Positions 7,514 to 16,945 of a DNA stretch of 55,935 bases are shown in pieces. Numbering within the stretch: the first letter of the stretch is position 1; each line of letters begins with the position of its first letter. The position numbers and the translations under genes were made by a program. Under the pieces are notes generated by a model. That model worked only from the letters and a program-made list of their open reading frames with translations. It had not been told where the DNA came from and did no database searches. Source of the DNA: Oscillospiraceae bacterium (GTDB lineage Bacteria; Bacillota_A; Clostridia; Oscillospirales; Oscillospiraceae); contig JAFUCD010000012.1 of assembly GCA_017459865.1 (NCBI GenBank), positions 1 through 55,935 on the forward strand. Reading direction: 5' to 3'.

Positions 7514-8719
7514 GCTGATACGAAGAAAAAAATCAATCTCGGCTTGCTGCCCAAGCTGATCGTCGCGATCGCCCTCGGTATCATCGTCGGCATCATCGCC
7601 CGCAAGCTTGATCTGCCGGTCATCATCCAGATCGGCGCGACCTTCAACAGCATCTTCGGCAACTTCCTCGGCTTCTGCATCCCGCTGATCATCATCGGCT
7701 TCGTCACCCCCGGCATCGCCGACCTCGGTCAGGGCGCGGGCAAGACCCTTGCGCTGACCGCCGGCATCGCCTATCTCTCCACGCTGATCGCCGGTTCCTT
7801 TGCGTACGTGGTCGACAGCAGCATCTTCCCGACGTTCCTGAAGGTCGGCTCCATCGTCATGGACAACGCGCAGAACGCGGAAGACACCATGCTTTCCGGC
7901 CTGTTCACCGTCGAGATGCCCCCGCTGATGGGCGTCATGACCGCGCTGATCACGTCCTTCATTCTGGGCATCGGCATCGCCGCCACGAACTCCCGGACGC
8001 TGCGCGACATCTTCCATGAGTTCCAGCGGATCGTCGAGGGCGTTGTCGCCAAGGTCCTGATCCCGCTCCTGCCGTTCCACATCTACGGCATCTTCGCCAA
8101 CATGACCTATGCCGGCACGGTCGCCGAGATCATGAGCGTCTTCGCCAAGGTCTTCGTGATCATCATCGCCATGCACCTGCTGATCATCGTCTTCCAGTAT
8201 GTCATCGCGGGCGCGGCGTCGAAGAGAAATCCCTTCGGCCTGATCAAGAACATGATCCCGGCCTACATGACTGCCATCGGCACGCAGTCCTCCGCCGCCA
8301 CGATCCCCGTGACGCTGGAGTGCACCAAGAAAAACGGCTGCCTCGCCAAGATCGCGGACTTTGTGATTCCGCTGTGCGCGACGATCCATCTGTCCGGCTC
8401 CACGATCACGCTGACGAGCTGCGCGATCGCCGTCATGATGCTCAACGGCACGGCTGTCACGTTCGGCCAGATGTTCCCGTTCATCCTGATGCTCGGCATC
8501 ACGATGGTCGCGGCGCCCGGCGTGCCCGGTGGCGCGGTCATGGCCGCGCTGGGCGTTCTGGAGTCCATGCTGGGCTTCAACCAGAACATGCTCACGCTGA
8601 TGATCGCCCTGTACATCGCGCAGGACTCCTTCGGCACCGCGTGCAATGTCACCGGCGACGGCGCCATCGCCATGCTGATGAACGCCATCACCGGCAAAAA
8701 AGAAAAGCAGGCTGCCTGA
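7511..8719 (+). CDS. Dicarboxylate/amino acid:cation symporter, probably for serine/threonine
   Basis: A 402-residue membrane protein of the DAACS (SLC1-like) family, which couples amino acid uptake to Na+ or H+. It shows multiple hydrophobic segments, the serine-rich re-entrant loop (TAIGTQSSAATIPVTLECTKK, about residues 256-276) and the late NVTGDGAIAMLMN motif typical of the substrate site. Substrate choice is inferred from the neighbours, which degrade threonine and serine; SstT-like transport fits but cannot be proven from motifs. Its translation start has an unusual hairpin arrangement, described separately. Confidence 0.9.
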   Translation: MADTKKKINLGLLPKLIVAIALGIIVGIIARKLDLPVIIQIGATFNSIFGNFLGFCIPLIIIGFVTPGIADLGQGAGKTLALTAGIAYLSTLIAGSFAYVVDSSIFPTFLKVGSIVMDNAQNAEDTMLSGLFTVEMPPLMGVMTALITSFILGIGIAATNSRTLRDIFHEFQRIVEGVVAKVLIPLLPFHIYGIFANMTYAGTVAEIMSVFAKVFVIIIAMHLLIIVFQYVIAGAASKRNPFGLIKNMIPAYMTAIGTQSSAATIPVTLECTKKNGCLAKIADFVIPLCATIHLSGSTITLTSCAIAVMMLNGTAVTFGQMFPFILMLGITMVAAPGVPGGAVMAALGVLESMLGFNQNMLTLMIALYIAQDSFGTACNVTGDGAIAMLMNAITGKKEKQAA

Positions 8720-8755
8720 CGCGCTTGCCCTGCTGAAACAGTGTGAACCGATCGA

Positions 8756-8787
8756 CCGGCAGTCGGACGCGCGCGTCCGGCTGCCGG
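8756..8787 (+). other. Strong intergenic hairpin between transporter and serine dehydratase
   Basis: Near-perfect 16-bp inverted repeat, ccggcagtcggacgcg / cgcgtccggctgccgg, with almost no loop and one G-U pair. No T-run follows, so it is not a classical terminator; it may stabilise or mark processing of the operon mRNA. Confidence 0.6.
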
Positions 8788-8814
8788 CACAACGCCTCCT
8801 GGGGAGGAATGCAG

Positions 8815-10017
<1,203 letters not shown>

Positions 10018-10030
10018 ACGAGCCGAGCGC

Positions 10031-10062
10031 AAAAAGGCATCTGTTTTCACAGGTGCCTTTTT
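10031..10062. terminator. Terminator after serine dehydratase
   Basis: Stem aaaaaggcatctgt / acaggtgccttttt (one G-U pair), 4-nt loop. The A/T-rich arms allow function for the convergent minus-strand gene too. Confidence 0.85.
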
Positions 10063-10089
10063 GGTGTTCCGGTGCGAAAGCGCAGCCGT

Positions 10090-12579
10090 TCAGCGCTTCA
10101 TCCGTTTTTCTCTGCGCCGCATTTTTCGCTGCTGGCGCAGGAGATTTCCGGTGTAGCGCGCGACGAGTCCCAGCACCGGCAGAACACCGCCGAATTGCTC
10201 GACGAAGGTGACGCTCTTGAGATCCTTCGGGTCGACCTTGTTGTCCACGGAGGCGTGGAGCGTCACGTTGTCATCATCGAAGGGGTGTACTGCCCCCGCG
10301 CACTCCGGCACGACGACGCCGTCTGCGATCGCTTTTGCCAGCGCCGTCGTCTCCGCTTCCGGCTCGGGCCCGGAGAGCGCGAAGATCGCCTGCACGCTCT
10401 GCTCAAACGCGCCGTTGTAGGCAGGGGCGAGACTGCGCGCCTGCGGCGCGGCGGCGAGATAGAGCTCCATCGAGCTGCCGTTGCCGCGCGTGGGATAATA
10501 CCGCTGCGGACCGAAATAGGTGCCGAAGGGATTCATGCTGACGATCCTGTGTCCCTCCGTGGTTTTCAGCCGCATAGGGCAGTGCGCCATGCTGCCGAGC
10601 ACCTGCCGCGCATGCGCAAGCAGGATGCCGCCGCGGTCGTCCGTCAGCGCGAGCAGACCGCCCGTGAGCTGATGGTTGAAGGACGAGATGTTCTCGTTTT
10701 GCGGGAACGCACGCCAGAAATCCGCCAAATCATAGGCGCTCACATCGTCGCTGAAATTCCGTTTGATGACACGCGCGGAATCGTCCGTGTCGCGCGTCAG
10801 CTCAAAGGGCGCGGTCTGCAGCCACTTCGTGTCGCTGTAGCGCCCGAGGTTGGACGCCTGCGAAGAGATCTCGTGGTCCTCCAATGTGTAGGGATACTGT
10901 ACCGCTGTGCGCGTGAACAGACAGCTGAGACCGGGGACGGTGAAAAAGTCGAAGTCGTACCATCCGGGCTGCAGCTCGCCGGGGAGGCGCACTTCGCCGC
11001 TGAGCCGCAGACCGCTGCCCTCGCCTGCGAGCGGGAGGGCGCCGCGTGTCGGCAGGTCAAAGGGGCGGCGCTTTCCGTCGTACTCGATCCAGCTGTCCAG
11101 CCGCGCGAGCGTCCGGTCCCCGTGCTGCAGCGCGCAGTGCAGGACGTTCCAGTCGCCCTGCAGCGGGCGCGGCGCCTGCTTTTCACCGATGGAGAAGGTG
11201 AGCGCGTACTCCGAGCGCGGTCGATCGAACCGCGCGACGAGATAGATGCTTGCCACGCTGCCGTCCGGGTGCCGTCCGGTCTCGCAGGCCGTCCAGGTAA
11301 GCAGACCCTCGCTGCTGAGCCGCAGCGTCGTCACGTCGCGGCAGAAGCCCGCGTCCAGCTTGAGCTGCGCTGCGGCGACGTCGCTTCCGGCGGTGTTGAT
11401 GAGTGTGAGCGTTTCGCGTGCTTCCAGGGCTTCACGCTCTTCGCTGCGCATTTTCTCCGTCAGCTCCAGCGCCTTGCGCTCGCGGGAGATGTTCATCACC
11501 GGGGAGGCGAGACCGAAATGCGTCGTGGAGAGCAGCCGCACGCGCGTTTCAAAGGACGGCGACGCGGCGTCTGACGCTGCCAGCCGCGCCATGGCGCGGG
11601 CGCGCTCCAGCCGCGTCCAGATCAGACGGTTGAAGGGCTTTTCCGACCAGCTCATGTAGCCGGAGAGATTGCCGTCCGCGACGTCGTGCCCGAAGGCGAT
11701 GTCCGCGAGCGGCTCGTGCGTCTTCAGATAGCCGCCCGGCGTATCGAAGCGCACATACTCAAGATCGGCGATCTCGTCGATGTAGCCGCCGATGCCGCCG
11801 AAGCAGGGGAGCTTTTTCAGCGCCCCCGGCACCGCCATCGGCTCCCAGAGGAAGCTGTCCGCGTCGGTGTTGATGAAGAGGAAGACGTCGTTTTGGATCT
11901 CTCCCGCAAGCTGCTTTTCGTGCAGATCCGTAACGAGCGCGCGCAGACTGCCCGCGTCCATGATGTCATTCGGGGAGTAGGTCGGCAGGATGGTCAGTCC
12001 TTCGCCGCGATAGACATAGCGCAGCGGATTGAAGCTCTGCTCGTCACTGAGCTGCGGGATCAGCGTGCGGAAGGCGTCGAAGGAGATGCAGCTGTAATAC
12101 AGGCAGACCGCCTTGATGCCCGCTTTGTTGTAGAGCGCGACGTTCGACGGTGTGAACATGACCTCCTGCGGGCGGATGATTTTTTCGCAGCCGCCGAAGA
12201 GATCCTGCAGACCGCTGCCGTAGGGGTTCGTGACCGCCCAGTTGATTGAGGTCATAAACTCCGCTTCGGTCATGGCGCTCATGGCGCCGTTGTTATAGCC
12301 CATGAGGATGTTCTCATCGCCGCGCTCCGCCTGCCGGACACGGACACGCTCGATGATGTCCGGCGCGTACTGCGGCAGGATGCTCTCCAGCGAATAGGCG
12401 TTTTCAAAGTCCCAGGTCGCCTTCACCGGGATGCCGCGTGCGTTGCGGTCGTCCAGCGTGTCGAGAATGTGCCGGATGATGCGGATGTCGCCGCCGAAGC
12501 CGAGCGCGTCCGGGGTGTCGCCGCGATAGGAGTGATAGCAGTTGACGTGAAAGCCGAAGCCGACGTGTACTGTGTGCAT
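10090..12579 (-). CDS. Glycosidase-like protein (GH38/GH57-like N-terminal region)
   Basis: A large 829-residue protein with no signal peptide. The N-terminal third begins HVGFGFHVNCYHSYRGDTP and includes KATWDFENAYSLE and MGYNNGAMS, which recalls the barrel of retaining glycosidases of the GH38/GH57 type, with an early histidine and an acidic residue after a tryptophan. The middle and C-terminal parts look like beta-sandwich domains, as in alpha-mannosidases. Specific catalytic residues could not be assigned with certainty. The gene lies downstream of a GPH sugar transporter on the same strand, supporting intracellular processing of an imported glycoside. ATG 12579 follows GGAGG on the minus strand. 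Confidence 0.55.
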   Translation of the reverse strand: MHTVHVGFGFHVNCYHSYRGDTPDALGFGGDIRIIRHILDTLDDRNARGIPVKATWDFENAYSLESILPQYAPDIIERVRVRQAERGDENILMGYNNGAMSAMTEAEFMTSINWAVTNPYGSGLQDLFGGCEKIIRPQEVMFTPSNVALYNKAGIKAVCLYYSCISFDAFRTLIPQLSDEQSFNPLRYVYRGEGLTILPTYSPNDIMDAGSLRALVTDLHEKQLAGEIQNDVFLFINTDADSFLWEPMAVPGALKKLPCFGGIGGYIDEIADLEYVRFDTPGGYLKTHEPLADIAFGHDVADGNLSGYMSWSEKPFNRLIWTRLERARAMARLAASDAASPSFETRVRLLSTTHFGLASPVMNISRERKALELTEKMRSEEREALEARETLTLINTAGSDVAAAQLKLDAGFCRDVTTLRLSSEGLLTWTACETGRHPDGSVASIYLVARFDRPRSEYALTFSIGEKQAPRPLQGDWNVLHCALQHGDRTLARLDSWIEYDGKRRPFDLPTRGALPLAGEGSGLRLSGEVRLPGELQPGWYDFDFFTVPGLSCLFTRTAVQYPYTLEDHEISSQASNLGRYSDTKWLQTAPFELTRDTDDSARVIKRNFSDDVSAYDLADFWRAFPQNENISSFNHQLTGGLLALTDDRGGILLAHARQVLGSMAHCPMRLKTTEGHRIVSMNPFGTYFGPQRYYPTRGNGSSMELYLAAAPQARSLAPAYNGAFEQSVQAIFALSGPEPEAETTALAKAIADGVVVPECAGAVHPFDDDNVTLHASVDNKVDPKDLKSVTFVEQFGGVLPVLGLVARYTGNLLRQQRKMRRREKRMKR

Positions 12580-12599
12580 GGTGTGCCTCCATTCAAAAG

Positions 12600-12867
12600 C
12601 AGCAGCGGATGAGACTTCATCCGCTGCTGGAGACTGTCAAAAACCTATGCTTTTGACTTGTGAAACAGAGCAGCGGGGGAGCTCGAGGGGGCAAGGCCCG
12701 CCTCGAGTTAAATCCATCGTCGCCGCAAATCATTTGAAAACCAGGGGGTTTCAAATGATTTGCTGTTTGCACAGCAAACATATCGGCGACTGCGCAGCTT
12801 GTCAAAAATGTCCTTGACGGACATTTTTGACAAGCTGCAGCAGCGGATGAGGTCTCATCCGCTGCTG
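12600..12867 (+). repeat. Structured dispersed repeat, copy 1
   Basis: Parts in order: flanking hairpin A (arms 12601-12612 and 12617-12628), conserved segment agactgtcaaaaacctatg... gaaacagagcagcgg, a palindromic stem built on ctcgag, a closing pair gtcgccg/cggcgac (12718-12724, 12784-12790) around hairpin B (arms 12726-12739, 12749-12762, 14 bp perfect), hairpin C (arms 12794-12813, 12819-12838, 20 bp perfect), and hairpin A' (12839-12866) with the same stem as A. It sits between the GPH transporter and glycosidase genes, which run on the opposite strand. Confidence 0.9.
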
Positions 12868-12884
12868 AAAGCGTTGTGTGGGCG

Positions 12885-14294
12885 TTACTGCTTGCTGCTC
12901 AGCAGCTTTTCCTTTTCGACCTGCAGCTCATCGATCTTTTCCTTGCTGAGCGGATAGACAAAGCGCAGCAGCACAAAGACCAGCAGGAACAGCACCGCCG
13001 GGATCAGCGCCGAGGAATTGTACATCTGATCCAGCACGTCCGAGGTGATGTGCGTGGCGTCGAGCACGTTGTCCTTATAACCGATGTTCAGCAGGACGGA
13101 GTTGATGAGAACGGCGGCGACGGTCTGACCGAGCTTGCGCATGAAGGAGTAGAACGAGTAGCTCGTAGCCTCATCGTGCAGACCGAACTTGATCTCGTTG
13201 TAGTCGATCGCGTCGGCGGCCAGCGCCCAGACGAGCAGGAACAAGAACGCCGTGCCGATGCCGGTCAGCAGGCAGAACAGCAGATAGATCATCACGTTAT
13301 GCGTGTGCATGAAGAACAGGATGAAGTTGATGATCGACGCGAAGAGGATGCCGTAGGCGCACACATCGCGGCGACCAAAGCGGTTGCCGGCGCGCGTAGC
13401 GAAAAACATGATGACCGCGACCGGCAGATAGATGCAGACCTGCGAAACCATGAACAGACCGCTGTTGAAGTAGTAGTCGAAGAGGTAGCTGTAATAGCCG
13501 GTCTGGAACATCTGCGCTGCGAGATACAGCATGGAGGCGAGGGATACCGCGATGAAAGGACGGCTCTTGAAGAGTGTGCCGATGACCTTCCAGGTCTGCC
13601 CCTTCTGGCGCGGCGTGGGCTTGGATTCCACACGCTCCTTGTTCCAGGCGTAGCACAGGAAGAACGCGATCACGGAAAGCACGGCAATGACGATGACGCC
13701 GGTGAGTGTGCGGTCATACTGCATGACACGGTGCGGCTCTTCCTTGGTGCCGACGTTCACGACGGCATAGACCGCCATCAGCGCCATCGCGGGCATCGCG
13801 CCGAACGTGGAGCCGATGGAGCGGAACACCGACAGGGAGGAGCGCTCCTTGTCGCTGGACGTGACGACCTGCGCCAGAGAACCATAGGGGATGTTGATGC
13901 AGGTGTACAGCATGCCGAAGAGAATGTAGGTGACGTACGCGTAGATCAGATACTGGCTGTCGGACAGCCCGGGGATCTTGATGAACATCAGCACGGCGGA
14001 AACCGCGACGGGCACCGCGAAGATCTTGATCCACCGGCGATAGCGACCGTCGGCGGCGGGCTTTGCGCTGTCGATAATGCGTCCCCAAATGGGGTCGTTG
14101 ATCGCATCCCAAATGCGTGCCACCACCATCATGGTCATGATGCTTACGATGTTGATCTGCAGAATGTCGGTGTAATACCGCTGCAGCACGCTCTGCACCA
14201 GACCGAACACGCACAGGGAACCGAAGTCGCCCATCGCGTAACCGATCTTGTCGCGCGCCTTGATGCCGCTGGTCGCGGCGATGCTGCTTGCCAT
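12885..14294 (-). CDS. GPH family sugar:cation symporter (MFS)
   Basis: A 469-residue membrane protein with about 12 hydrophobic segments. The opening KARDKIGYAMGDFGSLCVFGLV and the segment VVARIWDAINDPIWGRIIDSAKP are typical of the glycoside-pentoside-hexuronide symporters (MelB/XylP/UidB relatives), as is ADAIDYNEIKFGLHDEA in the second half. These take up glycosides with Na+ or H+. The sugar cannot be named. The glycosidase-like gene downstream on the same strand is the probable partner, with a dispersed repeat inserted between them. The start ATG (14292-14294) follows AAGGAAGG. Confidence 0.9.
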   Translation of the reverse strand: MASSIAATSGIKARDKIGYAMGDFGSLCVFGLVQSVLQRYYTDILQINIVSIMTMMVVARIWDAINDPIWGRIIDSAKPAADGRYRRWIKIFAVPVAVSAVLMFIKIPGLSDSQYLIYAYVTYILFGMLYTCINIPYGSLAQVVTSSDKERSSLSVFRSIGSTFGAMPAMALMAVYAVVNVGTKEEPHRVMQYDRTLTGVIVIAVLSVIAFFLCYAWNKERVESKPTPRQKGQTWKVIGTLFKSRPFIAVSLASMLYLAAQMFQTGYYSYLFDYYFNSGLFMVSQVCIYLPVAVIMFFATRAGNRFGRRDVCAYGILFASIINFILFFMHTHNVMIYLLFCLLTGIGTAFLFLLVWALAADAIDYNEIKFGLHDEATSYSFYSFMRKLGQTVAAVLINSVLLNIGYKDNVLDATHITSDVLDQMYNSSALIPAVLFLLVFVLLRFVYPLSKEKIDELQVEKEKLLSSKQ

Positions 14295-14341
14295 AAAACT
14301 GCACCTTCCTTGTGTTGTAGTAACGTAGAACAGCTGTCTAT

Positions 14342-14370
14342 ACTGTACCCGAAATCCGCAGCCGCGTCAA
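14342..14370 (-). promoter_or_regulatory. Promoter of the GPH transporter
   Basis: On the minus strand TTGACG (complement of 14365-14370), 17-bp spacer and TACAGT (complement of 14342-14347). Confidence 0.75.
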
Positions 14371-14428
14371 TCAGTTTCCGCTGTGAATCAATTTCTTTTT
14401 TGCGCAGCGCCGCGCATCGGCGCGGGAC

Positions 14429-14457
14429 TTGCTTTTTCTTCCGCGCTGTGATATGAT
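14429..14457 (+). promoter_or_regulatory. Promoter of the VUT transporter gene
   Basis: TTGCTT (14429-14434), 17-bp spacer, TATGAT (14452-14457). It is divergent from the GPH promoter about 60 bp away. Confidence 0.7.
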
Positions 14458-14523
14458 GCTCTGGCAAAACTGAATAGGGTGTCTCCGTGAAAACCACCCC
14501 AAAAAAACAAGGAGTCTTCTGAC

Positions 14524-15228
14524 ATGAAAAAAGCATTTTCCGATTTCCGCAATCTGCTGCGCACCGTTCCGCCGCTCATCGTGACGCTGATGGTCCTATC
14601 CGTCGTGGGGATGAACCTGCTCGCGAACAAGAGCATCAACACCGGCGTGGACTGGCTGGCGCTGGACTGCGGGATTTTGTTTTCCTGGCTCACGTTCCTG
14701 ACGATGGACGTCCTGACCCACAACTTCGGCCCCCGCGCCGCCACGCTGCTGAGCCTCTGCGCGCTCGGCATGAACCTGCTGATGGCGGGCGTGTTCTATC
14801 TTGCGAGCCTTGTCCCCGGCGTCTGGGGCGAGAGCTTCGTCGAGGGGAGCGAGACCGTCATCAACACCGCGCTGGATCATACCTTCGGTGGCACGTGGTT
14901 CATCATCCTCGGGAGCTCCATCGCGTTCGTCGCCTCCGCGATCCTGAACAATTTTCTCAACTACGGCATCGGCAGACTTTTCAAGCGCGACACGGGCTTC
15001 GGTGTGTTCGCCGTGCGGTCGTATGTGTCCACGTTCCTCGCGCAGTTTGCCGACAACCTCATCTTCGCACTCCTGGTGAGCAAGCTGTTTTTCGGCTGGA
15101 GCCTGCTGCAGTGCTTCACCTGCGCGCTCACGGGCGCGGTGATGGAGCTGCTGTTCGAGGTCGTGTTCTCGCCGCTCGGCTACCGCGTCTCGAAGCGCAT
15201 CCGCAGCGAGCAGAAGACCGCTGCATAA
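14524..15228 (+). CDS. VUT family protein (YhhQ-like, possible queuosine-precursor transporter)
   Basis: A 234-residue integral membrane protein with about six hydrophobic segments. The segment FSWLTFLTMDVLTHNFGPRAATLLSL matches the YhhQ/VUT pattern in which a conserved Asp in the second helix precedes a short loop, and the later LNNFLNYGIGRLFKR and FLAQFADNLIFALL segments also fit. Family members import queuine or preQ precursors; the substrate here is inferred. The ATG follows AAGGAG. An SDR gene follows after 16 bp, so they are likely co-transcribed. Confidence 0.75.
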   Translation: MKKAFSDFRNLLRTVPPLIVTLMVLSVVGMNLLANKSINTGVDWLALDCGILFSWLTFLTMDVLTHNFGPRAATLLSLCALGMNLLMAGVFYLASLVPGVWGESFVEGSETVINTALDHTFGGTWFIILGSSIAFVASAILNNFLNYGIGRLFKRDTGFGVFAVRSYVSTFLAQFADNLIFALLVSKLFFGWSLLQCFTCALTGAVMELLFEVVFSPLGYRVSKRIRSEQKTAA

Positions 15229-15244
15229 GAAGGAGGTCTCTTCC

Positions 15245-15892
15245 ATGAACATCGTCATCACCGGCACCGCGAGCGGCATCGGAAAGGCCGCGGCGGAGCT
15301 GTTTCTGCGCGAGGGGCACACGGTATACGGCTTCGATCTCGCCGCAAGTGCGATCGACCACCCCGAATACCACCACCTCGTCTGCGATATCCGCGCAGCG
15401 GAAGTGGAGGACATTCCCGCGCCGGAGATCCTCATCAACAACGCCGGCACGCTGGAAGAAGCGGACGCCATCGACGTGAATCTCAAGGGCACGATCCGCT
15501 TCACGGAGCGGTTTCTTGACAGCGCCGCGCTGCGCTCGGTGCTTTTCATCGCCTCGGCCTCGGCGCGCAACGGCGCGGAATTCCCGTACTATGTGGCGAG
15601 CAAGGCGGGGCTCGTGGGGTACATGAAGCACTTGGCGTCGCAGCTCGCGAAGCGCGGCGTCACCTGCAACAGCATCTCGCCCGGCGGCGTCGTCACGCCT
15701 GCCAACCGCCACATTCTCGAGAGCGAGACGCTCTACGCCGCCGTGAAGGCGGAGACTCTGCTCGGCAAGTGGGCCGAGCCGGAGGAGATCGCGGAGCTTG
15801 CCTATTTTCTCACCGTCACGAACAAGAGCATCACCGGCGAGGATATCCTCATCGACAACGGCGAGATGCTCAAGTCCAATTTCATCTGGTAA
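15245..15892 (+). CDS. Short-chain dehydrogenase/reductase
   Basis: A 215-residue Rossmann-fold oxidoreductase. The dinucleotide-binding motif TGTASGIG is at residues 6-13, LINNAG follows near residue 63, and the catalytic pair appears as YYVASK near residue 119, with a serine (SASARNG) upstream. The PG motif (ISPGGVVTP) after the active site is also present. It is short for the family (usually about 250). The substrate is unknown. It is followed after 30 bp by an Old Yellow Enzyme homologue, and together they may reduce carbonyl and C=C bonds of the same compound. Confidence 0.88.
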   Translation: MNIVITGTASGIGKAAAELFLREGHTVYGFDLAASAIDHPEYHHLVCDIRAAEVEDIPAPEILINNAGTLEEADAIDVNLKGTIRFTERFLDSAALRSVLFIASASARNGAEFPYYVASKAGLVGYMKHLASQLAKRGVTCNSISPGGVVTPANRHILESETLYAAVKAETLLGKWAEPEEIAELAYFLTVTNKSITGEDILIDNGEMLKSNFIW

Positions 15893-15922
15893 CAGCCGCA
15901 CCGCGACAAGGAGGTACGACAT

Positions 15923-16885
15923 ATGCTCAACAAACCCATTCAAATCGGAACGCTCACCCTGAAAAACCGTCTCGTCATGCCGCCCATGCACACCGGCATG
16001 GCGGAGGGCGGATACGCGACCGCCGCGCTCGCGGACTACTATCACGACCGTGCCGCCTGCAGCGAGCCGGGGCTCATCATCATGGAGCACTGCGCCGTGG
16101 CATCCGACGGACGCGCATCCCAGACGCAGCTGCGCATCTCGGACGACGACATGATCCCCGGCCACCGCATGCTCACCGAGGCGATCCATGCCGGCGGCAG
16201 CCGCGTCCTTGCGCAGCTGAACCACGCCGGCAGCAACGGCATCGACGCGCCGGTCTCGGCAAGCGCCGTGTCGAATCCCCGCGCGCAGGAGCCGCGCGTG
16301 CCTCATCCGCTCACGCCGGAGGAGATGGCGCGCATCTCGGACGCCTTTGTGTCTGCCGCCGTGCGCGCGATGCAGGCGGGCTATGACGGCGTGGAGCTGC
16401 ACTGCGCGCATGCGTATCTCTTCAACCAGTTCTATTCGCCGCTGACGAACCAGCGCACGGACGCTTACGGCGGCAGCGTGGAAAACCGCCTGCGCTTCCT
16501 GCTGGAGACGTTTGCAAGGGTGCGCGCCGCCCTCGGCGCGGACGTGCCGGTCGCGGTGCGGCTCGGCGGAGCGGACTACATGCCCGGCGGCGCGACGGAG
16601 GAAGACGCGGTGGAGGCGGCGCTGCTGCTCGAGTCGGCAGGCGCGGATCTGCTGGACGTCTCCGGCGGCATGTGCGGCTTCATCCTGCGCGACAATACCG
16701 CCCCCGGCTACTTCGGCTCCATGACAGAGAAGATCCGCCGCGCCGTGCACACGCCGGTCCTGCTCACGGGCGGCGTGCAGACCATCTCGGACGCTGAGCG
16801 GCTGCTCGCGGCGGGCAAGGCCGACCTCATCGGCGTCGGCCGCGTGCTGATGCGCGACGCGCACTGGCGGGAGCACAACCCGTAA
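15923..16885 (+). CDS. NADH:flavin oxidoreductase, Old Yellow Enzyme family
   Basis: A 320-residue FMN-binding TIM barrel. Diagnostic motifs: LKNRLVMPPMHTGMAE near the N-terminus (FMN binding), the region ELHCAHAYLFNQFYSPLTNQRTDAYGGS followed by ENR, and LTGGVQTISDAERLL plus ADLIGVGRVL near the end for FMN phosphate. It lacks the C-terminal Fe-S/FAD module of 2,4-dienoyl-CoA reductase-type members, so it is a single-domain ene-reductase. The ATG follows AAGGAGG. It ends a three-gene run VUT-SDR-OYE closed by a terminator. Confidence 0.92.
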   Translation: MLNKPIQIGTLTLKNRLVMPPMHTGMAEGGYATAALADYYHDRAACSEPGLIIMEHCAVASDGRASQTQLRISDDDMIPGHRMLTEAIHAGGSRVLAQLNHAGSNGIDAPVSASAVSNPRAQEPRVPHPLTPEEMARISDAFVSAAVRAMQAGYDGVELHCAHAYLFNQFYSPLTNQRTDAYGGSVENRLRFLLETFARVRAALGADVPVAVRLGGADYMPGGATEEDAVEAALLLESAGADLLDVSGGMCGFILRDNTAPGYFGSMTEKIRRAVHTPVLLTGGVQTISDAERLLAAGKADLIGVGRVLMRDAHWREHNP

Positions 16886-16905
16886 ACACGCATATGGAAC
16901 CCCAA

Positions 16906-16943
16906 CCTCCCGTGCAGCGTAGGATGTGCGGGAGGGGTTTTTG
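16906..16943 (+). terminator. Terminator whose right arm contains the next gene's ribosome binding site
   Basis: Stem cctcccg / cgggagg (16906-16912, 16929-16935), then GGTTTTT. The right arm gggagggg is also the only ribosome binding site for the ATG at 16946. Confidence 0.75.
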
Positions 16944-16945
16944 AT

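Noticed and set aside
12572..12817. 81-codon frame inside dispersed repeat copy 1 as a gene
   Set aside because: It starts in the 5' region of an opposite-strand gene and consists mostly of hairpin arms; the similarity to copy 2 follows from nucleotide conservation of the repeat.
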